Assembly: GCA_905197385.1 (NCBI GenBank)
Contig: CAJJYO010000113.1
Location: forward strand, 1-5,585
Length of the DNA stretch: 5,585 nt
Direction of reading: 5' to 3'
Source of the DNA: an uncultured Collinsella sp.
Lineage (GTDB): Bacteria; Actinomycetota; Coriobacteriia; Coriobacteriales; Coriobacteriaceae
In this document: positions 1 through 5,073 of the stretch, in pieces
Numbering within the stretch: the first letter of the stretch is position 1
How the letters are laid out: every line of letters begins with the position of its first letter
Translations under genes and position numbers: made by a program
Notes under the pieces: model-generated
Seen by the model: the letters and a program-made list of their open reading frames with translations, nothing else
The model's database searches: none
Told to the model about the DNA's origin: nothing

Positions 1-192
1 ACGGCCTATCTGTTGCGACTTGTATTTCACGCCGTTGAGGGCGCCGGCCGATACACCGTAGACAGCCGGAATCTCAACGCCGGCCTCCATGAGAACGTCG
101 AGCACGCCTGCGGTAAATTGCCCGCGAAAACTGCCGCCCTCCAGGACCAGCGCGACCTTGCCGGCGTTCTTTGCCTTATCTTCTGCAGTCAT
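1..192 (-). CDS. Patatin-like phospholipase family protein, 5' part only
   Basis: This is the N-terminal 64 residues of a predicted serine lipid acyl hydrolase of the patatin family (YjjU-like branch); the gene continues past the left edge. Residues 13-24 form a short hydrophobic strand followed by EGGSFRG, which corresponds to the glycine-rich oxyanion-hole loop of patatins (usually GGGxRG). Residues 46-50 are GVSAG, the GxSxG nucleophile elbow with Ser48 as the likely catalytic serine; the Asp of the dyad would lie outside the window. The following segment ALNGVKYKSQQIGR is typical of this branch. The start is the ATG at 192-190, preceded by a strong AGGAGG ribosome binding site (203-198) with five bases between. 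There is no signal peptide, so the protein is probably cytoplasmic. The substrate is unknown. No convincing promoter is seen between 203 and 288. The family call is firm; the third glycine of the oxyanion loop is replaced by serine. Confidence 0.88.
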   Translation of the reverse strand, partial: MTAEDKAKNAGKVALVLEGGSFRGQFTAGVLDVLMEAGVEIPAVYGVSAGALNGVKYKSQQIGR

Positions 193-287
193 ATTGACCT
201 CCTGCGATTGCGTTTTGGCTTTCTTCTACCCAGTTTTGAGATGGAGGGCGCGCAGGTTTTGGAGTTGAGGAGGGCGGAGCGGTCAGC

Positions 288-563
288 GGGAAAGCGTGTC
301 CCGTTCTCAGAGCAAATTCCGGGTCGTATTTTCCGCTGAGCCCGCCATCTGGAAAATGAATCCCATTCCGAGCTTAGATTCCGGGATGCGCTTTCCGCTT
401 GAGCTGCCATTGGGAAAGCATATCCCACTCTACGGCTCGATTCCGGGTCGCAGTTTCCGCTTGAGGCATCATCCGGAAACTACGTCCCAGTCTGAGCGCG
501 GATTCCGGGACGTGCTTTCCGCCTGGGCTGCCATCGGGAAAGCGTGTCCCGGTCTGCGTTGCC
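288..563. repeat. 62-bp tandem array of alternating inverted GGAAA-N6-CCC motifs
   Basis: Units start at 288, 350, 412, 474 and 536, exactly 62 bp apart; the last is partial. Each full unit carries GGAAA-N6-CCC and, 32 bp on, its reverse complement GGG-N6-TTTCC. This gives nine 14-bp motifs in alternating orientation, starting at 289, 321, 351, 383, 413, 445, 475, 507 and 537. The six central bases vary while the flanks are constant. Other conserved blocks are ATTCC before the inverted motif and a CCATC-like block at the unit end. A period of 62 is not a multiple of three, so the array cannot keep a reading frame and is non-coding. It lies upstream of the patatin-like gene and downstream of the ssrA terminator. 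The function is unknown; a protein-binding array or a genome-dispersed palindromic repeat are both possible. Confidence 0.9.
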
Positions 564-565
564 AA

Positions 566-614
566 GGCGTTTTCTTTACGCCCGCGCCCTGCTCAGAGTT
601 CGATTCTCCGCGGT
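566..614 (+). repeat. 49-bp direct repeat, copy 1, containing inverted tmRNA T-arm sequence
   Basis: It matches 775-823 at 43 of 49 positions by eye, offset by 209 bp. It ends in GAGTTCGATTCTCCGCG (596-612), which is identical to 17 bases of the tmRNA 3' T-arm region (888-904 read on the minus strand) but in the opposite orientation to the real gene. It is not a tRNA gene: no acceptor stem, D arm or anticodon arm can be built around it. Confidence 0.85.
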
Positions 615-690
615 TTGGGGCTTGCGTTGGTGCGGGGCATGGGCAGCCGGAGCTTAATCGGCATCGCATCTATATCTGGTCGCGACTTTG

Positions 691-781
691 CGCGGAGAAT
701 CCGCGTATTTGCTTCGCAAATCCGCACCGGCTTCGGCCGCCTGCCGGCGCCTCGCCCGCTCGCTACAAACGCTTCGCGTTT
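691..781. other. Cluster of four short hairpins between the 49-bp repeats
   Basis: Four perfect short inverted repeats follow one another: CGCGGA/TCCGCG (691-705, loop GAA), ATTTGC/GCAAAT (707-721, loop TTC), CGGC/GCCG (728-739, loop TTCG) and AAACGC/GCGTTT (767-781, loop TTC). None is followed by a T-tract on either strand, so they are not intrinsic terminators. The stretch 690-701 also matches twelve bases of the ssrA 3' end in direct orientation. No plausible gene covers this stretch; the open frames here are short and lack recognisable features. Confidence 0.6.
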
Positions 782-823
782 GCTTAACGCTCGCGCCCTG
801 CATAGAGTTCGATTCTCCGCGGT
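775..823 (+). repeat. 49-bp direct repeat, copy 2, containing inverted tmRNA T-arm sequence
   Basis: This is the second copy of the repeat at 566-614. Its 17-base core (805-821) forms a perfect inverted repeat with the genuine ssrA T-arm sequence at 888-904, and the ssrA terminator lies between the two arms. It is therefore only transcribed if RNA polymerase reads through that terminator. It may be a remnant of integration at ssrA, although an ordinary attachment-site duplication would be in direct, not inverted, orientation. Confidence 0.85.
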
Positions 824-831
824 GCGGACTA

Positions 832-872
832 GAAATAAAAAGGCAGGTAGAGACACTTCTCTACCTGCCTGT
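832..872 (-). terminator. Intrinsic terminator of ssrA
   Basis: A perfect 12-bp stem (841-852 with 859-870, loop 853-858) is followed on the minus strand by TTTTATTTC (840-832). It begins nine bases past the tmRNA CCA end, so it ends the ssrA transcript and would limit read-through into the repeats and the patatin-like gene. Confidence 0.92.
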
Positions 873-878
873 TACTTA

Positions 879-1242
879 TGGTGGAGGCGCGGAGAATCGA
901 ACTCCGGTCCACGAAAGCCCCCTGATTGGCATCTCCAAGCTCAGTCGCTGGTTTAGTCTCGGACGCTTTGCGCGCAGCGACACGCTCGCGGCATCCCAAC
1001 CGGTTCGGTCTTAGCCCGCGCCATACCGATTACGTGCGCGGGAGCATTCCCCTAAAATGACGTCGCGCCGGTGTCGGGGAAATCACCGGGTTGACGCGCC
1101 GCTATAAACTAAGCAGCGAGAGCCATAGGCTCAAAAGAAGAGTTGTTGTCAATTCAATTTGACGGTACCCCTGTTTAACGAGGCGAGGAGACCTCGGCTT
1201 GCTTCCTCTCTCAGAGCTATCGTGTCGAAACCAGTCGCCCCC
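879..1242 (-). ncRNA. ssrA: Transfer-messenger RNA (tmRNA)
   Basis: This 364-nt RNA rescues stalled ribosomes with SmpB. It acts first as an alanyl-tRNA mimic and then as a short mRNA for a degradation tag. The 5' end GGGGGCG (1242-1236) pairs with CGCCTCC (889-883) as a seven-base acceptor stem with one G-U wobble, followed by A and an encoded CCA (881-879). The conserved 5' segment GACTGGTTTCGACA and the T-arm CGGAG-TTCGATT-CTCCG (906-890) are both present. The tag reading frame ends in ALAA and TAG at 1109. Length and order fit a one-piece bacterial tmRNA. Transcription probably starts upstream, near 1331, giving a leader of about 90 bases removed by RNase P (inferred). The terminator lies directly downstream. 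Confidence 0.97.
1109..1150 (-). other. tmRNA-encoded proteolysis tag, DNNSSFEPMALAA
   Basis: Reading back from TAG (1111-1109), the frame gives D-N-N-S-S-F-E-P-M-A-L-A-A, with the ALAA end recognised by ClpXP-type proteases in other bacteria. An in-frame TGA (1156-1154) lies two codons before the GAC, so the resume codon can only be ATT (1153-1151) or GAC (1150-1148). GAC is favoured because the following AAC AAC resembles the usual start of known tags after the first residue. The tag proper is seen in the sequence; the exact resume codon is inferred. Confidence 0.8.
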
Positions 1243-1330
1243 GAATGTCGGGAAGTCTGGATGGCATTGGGCACGAGCACCCAACACCCGTCGACTTTTC
1301 AAGGAACATACGGGGCGAGCCCCGCTTGTG

Positions 1331-1366
1331 TTGAGTTATCTTACCACGTTCTGAAAGCGGACAGTT
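1331..1366 (-). promoter_or_regulatory. Candidate ssrA promoter with extended -10
   Basis: On the minus strand TGG-TAAGAT (1346-1338) is an extended -10 element (TGn followed by four or five of six consensus bases). The best -35 at a 17-base spacing is AACTGT (1366-1361), which is weak. Transcription would begin near 1331. No better -10 lies closer to the mature 5' end. A small GC hairpin (1311-1315 with 1320-1324) falls in the resulting leader. Confidence 0.45.
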
Positions 1367-1413
1367 GTTCTATGCACAAGCTGTGAAGACCCCAATGTGC
1401 GCCGCACTTCGCA

Positions 1414-1442
1414 TTTTTGCTACCGATCGCGTCACGTATATT
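1414..1442 (+). promoter_or_regulatory. Candidate promoter of the 1478 gene
   Basis: TATATT (1437-1442) is a good -10, with TTTTTG (1414-1419) as a weak -35 at 17 bases. Transcription would start near 1449, leaving a leader of about 30 bases with the ribosome binding site AAAGGA (1467-1472). Confidence 0.5.
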
Positions 1443-1477
1443 TTCGCCAAGCAAAATTGCCCGTCGAAAGGACCGTT

Positions 1478-1912
1478 ATGGATACCAAGCAGCAACTCGT
1501 CAATGCCCTCGCAGGTCTGGGCTCAACCATTACCGAAGCTATGGATGTCATCGAAGGCTTTGTCCCCTGCGGACATCCCGCTCTCACGGTATCGAACGCA
1601 CTCGTCGCGCTGGACGCTGACGATGATGCAGCTCTCGCCCAGCAGCTTGAGACCGTCGAGGGCTTTATCGACCACGTGAGTGAGAACCGCGGCGTGACCG
1701 CCTACCACGGCATCGAGGTCGAGCTCGCGGGTCCCAAAGCCGATCTGCTCGCAGCAATCCGCGAGGCAGGCGCCCTTATGCAGACCGCAGGCGTCAAGAA
1801 CACCCAGGTCAACGAGTGGGTCTACCGCAGCCTGGCAGCACTAAACGGTTCCGACGAAAAGGCAGCCGAGCAGCTCGCAGAAAGTCCCGCCATTAAGGCC
1901 GAGCTTTTGTAA
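1478..1912 (+). CDS. Hypothetical acidic protein, 144 residues
   Basis: I do not recognise this protein. It starts at the ATG at 1478, preceded by AAAGGA (1467-1472) with five bases between; an in-frame ATG 81 bases upstream has no ribosome binding site and would add a cysteine- and arginine-rich tail unlike the rest. The protein is strongly acidic (22 Asp/Glu against 8 Lys/Arg) and rich in Ala and Leu, which suggests a soluble, mostly helical cytoplasmic protein. There is no signal peptide or membrane segment. A Cys-Gly-His triplet sits at residues 31-33 and a run of four acidic residues in a short stretch near 46-50. It is transcribed alone, divergently from ssrA and convergently with the toxin-antitoxin pair. 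Ribosome binding site, codon use and length make it a real gene; function is unknown. Confidence 0.85.
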   Translation: MDTKQQLVNALAGLGSTITEAMDVIEGFVPCGHPALTVSNALVALDADDDAALAQQLETVEGFIDHVSENRGVTAYHGIEVELAGPKADLLAAIREAGALMQTAGVKNTQVNEWVYRSLAALNGSDEKAAEQLAESPAIKAELL

Positions 1913-1921
1913 ATAGCAGAC

Positions 1922-1958
1922 GCGGGTCCCTTGGCGCATCGTCGTCCAAGAGGCCCGC
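1922..1958. terminator. Shared stem-loop between convergent genes
   Basis: A 13-bp stem (1922-1934 with 1946-1958) with one C-A mismatch and one G-T wobble closes an 11-base loop, nine bases after one stop codon and twelve past the other. It lacks a T-tract on both strands, so it is not a textbook intrinsic terminator. It may act bidirectionally as an mRNA 3'-end block or with Rho. Confidence 0.55.
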
Positions 1959-1970
1959 AAACAGTTCGCG

Positions 1971-2486
1971 TCAACCGATAGCCGCGCCGCCGTGTTCGGC
2001 TAAAGCAAGAATCGACATCATTTGGCGCGGGGTCTTTGCTGCAAGATCGGCATGTTCGAGCAGCTTGGGATCGTTGGTCACCAAGTAATCGACCTGTGCG
2101 CGCTTGCACGCGGCGAGCACCAAGTTGTCCTCGTAATCGCGATGGAGCGTCAGATATTTGTCGGCTAGCCACAGATCGGATGCATCAGCGCCCACGGCCG
2201 TGGCGTTTTCGGTCATGTTCCGAACAAACGCCAACGCCGCATCGCCAATTGCGCGGGCAGATGCCTCGTCGAGCGCTCCCCCACTGGCAAGAACGCTACG
2301 CTTCAGCTCGTGTTGGACAACGTACAGCACGTCCTTGGCGATATGCACCGGAAAGAACAGCAATGCCCCCGCCTCCGTCGCCTGCCCAATAAACGCACGT
2401 GCGGCAAGCGACTCGGCATGGTCGGCGCAAAACGAATCAACCCATACGTTGGCATCCACCATTATTTTGAGGAGAGCCCCGCTCAC
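1971..2486 (-). CDS. PIN-domain toxin of a toxin-antitoxin pair
   Basis: This is a predicted metal-dependent ribonuclease of the PIN superfamily (VapC-like fold), 171 residues. Residues 9-16 begin the domain with VDANVWVD (Asp11 as the first metal ligand). The acidic cluster D117-Y-E119-D120 followed by NLVLAACKRA, and the closing strand YLVTND (134-139, Asp139), give the remaining PIN acidic positions. The GTG at 2486 is chosen as start: its GTGA overlaps the antitoxin stop, and GGGG lies eight bases upstream within the antitoxin gene, which points to translational coupling. An ATG at 2462 directly before VDANVW is the alternative. At 171 residues it is longer than a typical VapC of about 130, with an insertion between the first and second acidic groups. 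It is expressed with, and presumably neutralised by, the upstream antitoxin. The RNA target is unknown. Confidence 0.85.
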   Translation of the reverse strand: MSGALLKIMVDANVWVDSFCADHAESLAARAFIGQATEAGALLFFPVHIAKDVLYVVQHELKRSVLASGGALDEASARAIGDAALAFVRNMTENATAVGADASDLWLADKYLTLHRDYEDNLVLAACKRAQVDYLVTNDPKLLEHADLAAKTPRQMMSILALAEHGGAAIG

Positions 2487-2818
2487 AGGATCATCCCCTT
2501 TTGGCGATAGCGCTCGTCCATGGCTTCGGAATAGATTGTGTCCCAACCGCGATCGTCGGATACGGGCGACGCAGCGATGCCCAAGTCTGCATAGAGCCGG
2601 TCTGCCGCTGCCCACGACGCGGCGAACGGAGTATCGGGCGCGACGGTCTGCTGCCGGTCGTCGACGGCCGCAAGCACTTCCTCGCACTGCCCGCCACCCT
2701 GCGCGACCTTGGCCACCACCTTTTTGATGAGCTCGGGCAGCGACCCGCCCGAAAGCCGCAGCGCCTCCTCGGCACGGTTCTTGACCTGGCGATCCACGCG
2801 AACGTTCACCTGCGCCAT
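2483..2818 (-). CDS. RelB/DinJ-like ribbon-helix-helix antitoxin
   Basis: This predicted antitoxin and autorepressor has 111 residues. Residues 2-9 (AQVNVRVD) form the DNA-binding beta strand, and the segment up to about 40 (QVKNRAEEAL, then LPELIKKVVAKVA) fits the two helices of a RelB/DinJ-type ribbon-helix-helix domain. The remaining 70 residues are an acidic, probably flexible toxin-binding region, longer than in DinJ (about 86 in total). The ATG at 2818 gives the family-typical N-terminus but has no good ribosome binding site. A GTG at 2836 in the same frame has GAAGGGAG ten bases upstream and would add six residues. The frame continues upstream to a GTG at 2878, but that overlaps the promoter -10. 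RelB-type antitoxins more often pair with RelE/YafQ toxins; here the partner is a PIN protein. Confidence 0.8.
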   Translation of the reverse strand: MAQVNVRVDRQVKNRAEEALRLSGGSLPELIKKVVAKVAQGGGQCEEVLAAVDDRQQTVAPDTPFAASWAAADRLYADLGIAASPVSDDRGWDTIYSEAMDERYRQKGMIL

Positions 2819-2833
2819 GCCGCTAACAGCACC

Positions 2834-2854
2834 CACGTCGATCTCGCTCCCTTC
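2834..2854 (-). promoter_or_regulatory. Ribosome binding site and alternative GTG start of the antitoxin
   Basis: GAAGGGAG (2854-2847) is the only good Shine-Dalgarno sequence between the predicted transcription start and the antitoxin gene. It is ten bases from a GTG (2836-2834) and 28 from the ATG at 2818. This favours a start at 2836 on spacing, against 2818 on family alignment. Confidence 0.5.
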
Positions 2855-2856
2855 AA

Positions 2857-2896
2857 TTGCTAGCCCTGCTAGCAACACTATATAGAGAAGCTAGCA
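2857..2896. promoter_or_regulatory. Palindromic operator of the toxin-antitoxin operon
   Basis: A perfect inverted repeat TTGCTAGC-N3-GCTAGCAA (2857-2875) covers the predicted transcription start. A further half-site GCTAGCA (2890-2896) lies in the spacer between -35 and -10. Half-site starts at 2857, 2868 and 2890 are 11 and 22 bp apart, close to one and two helical turns, as expected for cooperative binding by ribbon-helix-helix dimers. Binding by the antitoxin is inferred. Confidence 0.75.
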
Positions 2897-2905
2897 CATG
2901 GTCAA
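2877..2905 (-). promoter_or_regulatory. Promoter of the toxin-antitoxin operon
   Basis: TTGACC (2905-2900) and TATAGT (2882-2877) are separated by exactly 17 bases and each matches five of six sigma70 consensus bases. Transcription would start near 2870, inside the operator palindrome, which supports autorepression. Confidence 0.85.
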
Positions 2906-2907
2906 AT

Positions 2908-2955
2908 GCAAAAGGCCTGCGCCAGGACGACACCGATGCCGTCTGGGCGCAGGCC
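2908..2955 (-). terminator. Intrinsic terminator of the ATPase operon
   Basis: A perfect 10-bp GC stem (2914-2923 with 2946-2955), extendable by about five more pairs with bulged G residues, is followed on the minus strand by TTTTGCATTT (2913-2904). It starts 25 bases after the ATPase stop. The end of its T-rich tail touches the -35 of the toxin-antitoxin promoter, so the two operons are tightly packed. Confidence 0.85.
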
Positions 2956-2979
2956 AGATAACGTGCGCGAACACGTCTG

Positions 2980-5055
2980 CTAGCGCAGGTAAGCCTTTGC
3001 GTTGCCCAGGCTGTAGGCGATCGTCGAGCCGTTATGCAGCAGTGACGACGTCTGCGGAGTAATCATGCCGGTAATACCCAATGCCAACAGCGCCGAGTTG
3101 GTGAGCATCACCTTGGAATATGAACTCGTCAGACGGTCGATAAGCCCCTGACTCATACGGCGCAGACGCACGATTGCGGCCAGATTCGTATCGGTCAGGA
3201 TGATATCGGCGACCTCCTTGACGATGTCGCTTCCGCCGCCCATTGCCAGCCCCACGTCGGCCAAACCGAGCGCCGGCGAATCGTTGACGCCGTCGCCCAC
3301 CATGGCAACATGGCGCCCCTCGCTCTTAATGTGCTCCACATAAGCGTACTTGTCCTCGGGCAGCAGCTCGGCCTTAAACTCGTCGACCCCTGCCTCTCGC
3401 GCAATGCGCTCGGCCGTGCGCTCGGAGTCGCCCGTGAGCATAACGACATGCTTGACGCCAAGCGCATGCAGGTCGGCGATGGCCTCGCGGACCCCGGGCT
3501 TGAGCGGATCCTCGATGCCGAGCACGCCCACGACCGTGCCGTCGACCGCCAGATACAACGGCGACAAGCCCTGCATCTGGAACTCGATTTGCTCCTTAAT
3601 GTCGGACTCGAGCTGCGCGCCCTCATCCTCAAACACAAAGTGTGCCGAGCCAATAATTGCGCGACGACCCTCGATGGACGAAGCGATGCCGTGTGCCACG
3701 ATATACTCGACAGCAGCATGGCGCTCGCGATGCTCGAGCTCGCGCTCGCGTGCCGCATTGACCACGGCGCGTGCCACCGGATGCGGGAAATGCTCCTCTA
3801 AGCAGGCGGAAAGGCGCAGAACCTCGTCCTCGCTCCAGCCATCGGTGGTGAGCACGCAGGCAAGACGCGGCTGCGCCTCGGTAAGCGTGCCGGTCTTATC
3901 AAACACGATGGTATCGGCCTTGGCAAACGACTCAAAGTACTTCGCGCCCTTGACCATGACGCCCATCTTGGCAGCATCGCTCATGGCAGTCATGACAGCA
4001 ACGGAACCCGTGAGCTTGAGTGCGCACGAGTAGTCGACCATCAGTGCCGCTGAGGTCTTGATGAGGCTGCGGGTGGTAAGCGCAACCAGGCCCGCGAGCA
4101 GGAAGTTCCACGGGACGATCTTGTTGGCAAGGTCTTCCATATGCGACTGGCCCTCGGACTTGAGCGAGTCGGCCGTCTGCACGAGCGAGACGATTGAGCG
4201 CAGTTTGGTTTGCGCCGTATTGGCGCGCACGTGCACCAAGATGCTGCCATCTTCCACGACGGTGCCGGCGAACACGTCGTCGCCTGCGCTGCGCTCGACG
4301 GCAAGCGGCTCGCCGGTCAGGGTCTCCTGGTTGACCATAGCGCTCCCCTGCTCGACAACACCGTCGATGCAAATGGACATGCCAGTGCGCACGGCGACAA
4401 GATCGCCGGGCTCAAGCTCGGTCGCGGCAACGCTTACCTCGGTGTCGCCGACGACCTTTTGCGCCTTGTCGGGCACATCGAGCAGCGAGTTGATGAGCTC
4501 GTTTTCGCTCATGGCGCGCGTGTAGTCCTCGAGCAATTCGCCCACGTTGAGCAGGAACATCGTCTGGCCCGCGGTATTGACGTCGCGCTTAACAAACGAG
4601 ATGCCAATGGCCGAGGCATCGAGCACGGGGACGGTCAGACACGGTTGCGCGAGCTCGTGGAGAGCGGCGCGCAAAAAGGTCATGTAACCGGCCACGACAA
4701 ACACCGCACGCAGAGGCGTAGGCAGGAACCAGCGGCGCGCGTAGTGGGCGCCGATAAGTGTGGCAAGATCCATGACGAGCTTGTGCTTGCGTGGCTCAAG
4801 CTGCATCACGTAACCCGTCTTTGCGTCGGCAATGGCCTGGGCATCGAGCGCACCCAAGGCGTCGAGCACGCCCGCACAACATTGCTCGTCATATTCGAGC
4901 GCCATCTGGCCAATACGGCCATAAACGCGCACCTTGTGCACGCCGTCGATATCGCCGCTGAGCTTAAGAAGTGCATCGAGATCACTCTCTGGCACAGGAC
5001 CCGCCAATTGAAGACGGGTCCTGCCGGGGATCTCGCTAATAATCGAGAATCTCAT
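2980..5055 (-). CDS. P1B-type heavy-metal-translocating P-type ATPase
   Basis: This 691-residue membrane pump uses ATP to move a transition-metal ion across the cytoplasmic membrane. Residues 1-56 resemble a degenerate heavy-metal-associated domain (IPGRTRL at 9-15) without a CxxC motif; a Cys pair sits at 59-60. Hydrophobic segments near 115-135 and 140-175 precede the actuator domain with TGEP (247-250). Membrane helices around 313-350 contain DYSCALK (341-347) in place of the usual CPC/SPC metal-site motif. The catalytic DKTGT is at 386-390 (Asp386 phosphorylated), the P1B signature His-Pro at 425-426, TGD at 541-543 and GDGVND at 587-592. The C-terminal helices include HNGST (674-678). 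All catalytic motifs are intact and the length is normal. It begins 18 bases after the stop of the upstream small gene with only a weak AGG ribosome binding site, suggesting coupled translation. The substrate cannot be assigned; Mn, Zn and Fe are all possible. Confidence 0.95.
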   Translation of the reverse strand: MRFSIISEIPGRTRLQLAGPVPESDLDALLKLSGDIDGVHKVRVYGRIGQMALEYDEQCCAGVLDALGALDAQAIADAKTGYVMQLEPRKHKLVMDLATLIGAHYARRWFLPTPLRAVFVVAGYMTFLRAALHELAQPCLTVPVLDASAIGISFVKRDVNTAGQTMFLLNVGELLEDYTRAMSENELINSLLDVPDKAQKVVGDTEVSVAATELEPGDLVAVRTGMSICIDGVVEQGSAMVNQETLTGEPLAVERSAGDDVFAGTVVEDGSILVHVRANTAQTKLRSIVSLVQTADSLKSEGQSHMEDLANKIVPWNFLLAGLVALTTRSLIKTSAALMVDYSCALKLTGSVAVMTAMSDAAKMGVMVKGAKYFESFAKADTIVFDKTGTLTEAQPRLACVLTTDGWSEDEVLRLSACLEEHFPHPVARAVVNAARERELEHRERHAAVEYIVAHGIASSIEGRRAIIGSAHFVFEDEGAQLESDIKEQIEFQMQGLSPLYLAVDGTVVGVLGIEDPLKPGVREAIADLHALGVKHVVMLTGDSERTAERIAREAGVDEFKAELLPEDKYAYVEHIKSEGRHVAMVGDGVNDSPALGLADVGLAMGGGSDIVKEVADIILTDTNLAAIVRLRRMSQGLIDRLTSSYSKVMLTNSALLALGITGMITPQTSSLLHNGSTIAYSLGNAKAYLR

Positions 5056-5073
5056 AGTTTGTGCCTAGGAGCG

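Noticed and set aside
288..563. The tandem array as a CRISPR
   Set aside because: Constant segments are short, alternate in orientation and are separated by variable stretches of only 6 and about 16 bases, and no cas gene is present.
596..614. A tRNA gene suggested by the GTTCGATTC T-loop sequence at this place and at 805-821
   Set aside because: No acceptor stem, D arm, anticodon arm or CCA can be formed around either copy; both match the tmRNA T-arm instead.
296..787. A 163-residue plus-strand frame and several minus-strand frames across the repeat region
   Set aside because: They cross the 62-bp array, whose period shifts the frame every unit, and have no ribosome binding sites or recognisable domains.
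1102..1302. A 66-residue minus-strand frame inside ssrA
   Set aside because: It overlaps the tmRNA in a different frame from the tag and spans the mature 5' end.
1971..2687. A longer 238-residue version of the PIN toxin starting at 2687
   Set aside because: The first 67 residues are an out-of-frame, arginine-rich translation of the antitoxin gene; the GTG at 2486 with coupled overlap is the better start.
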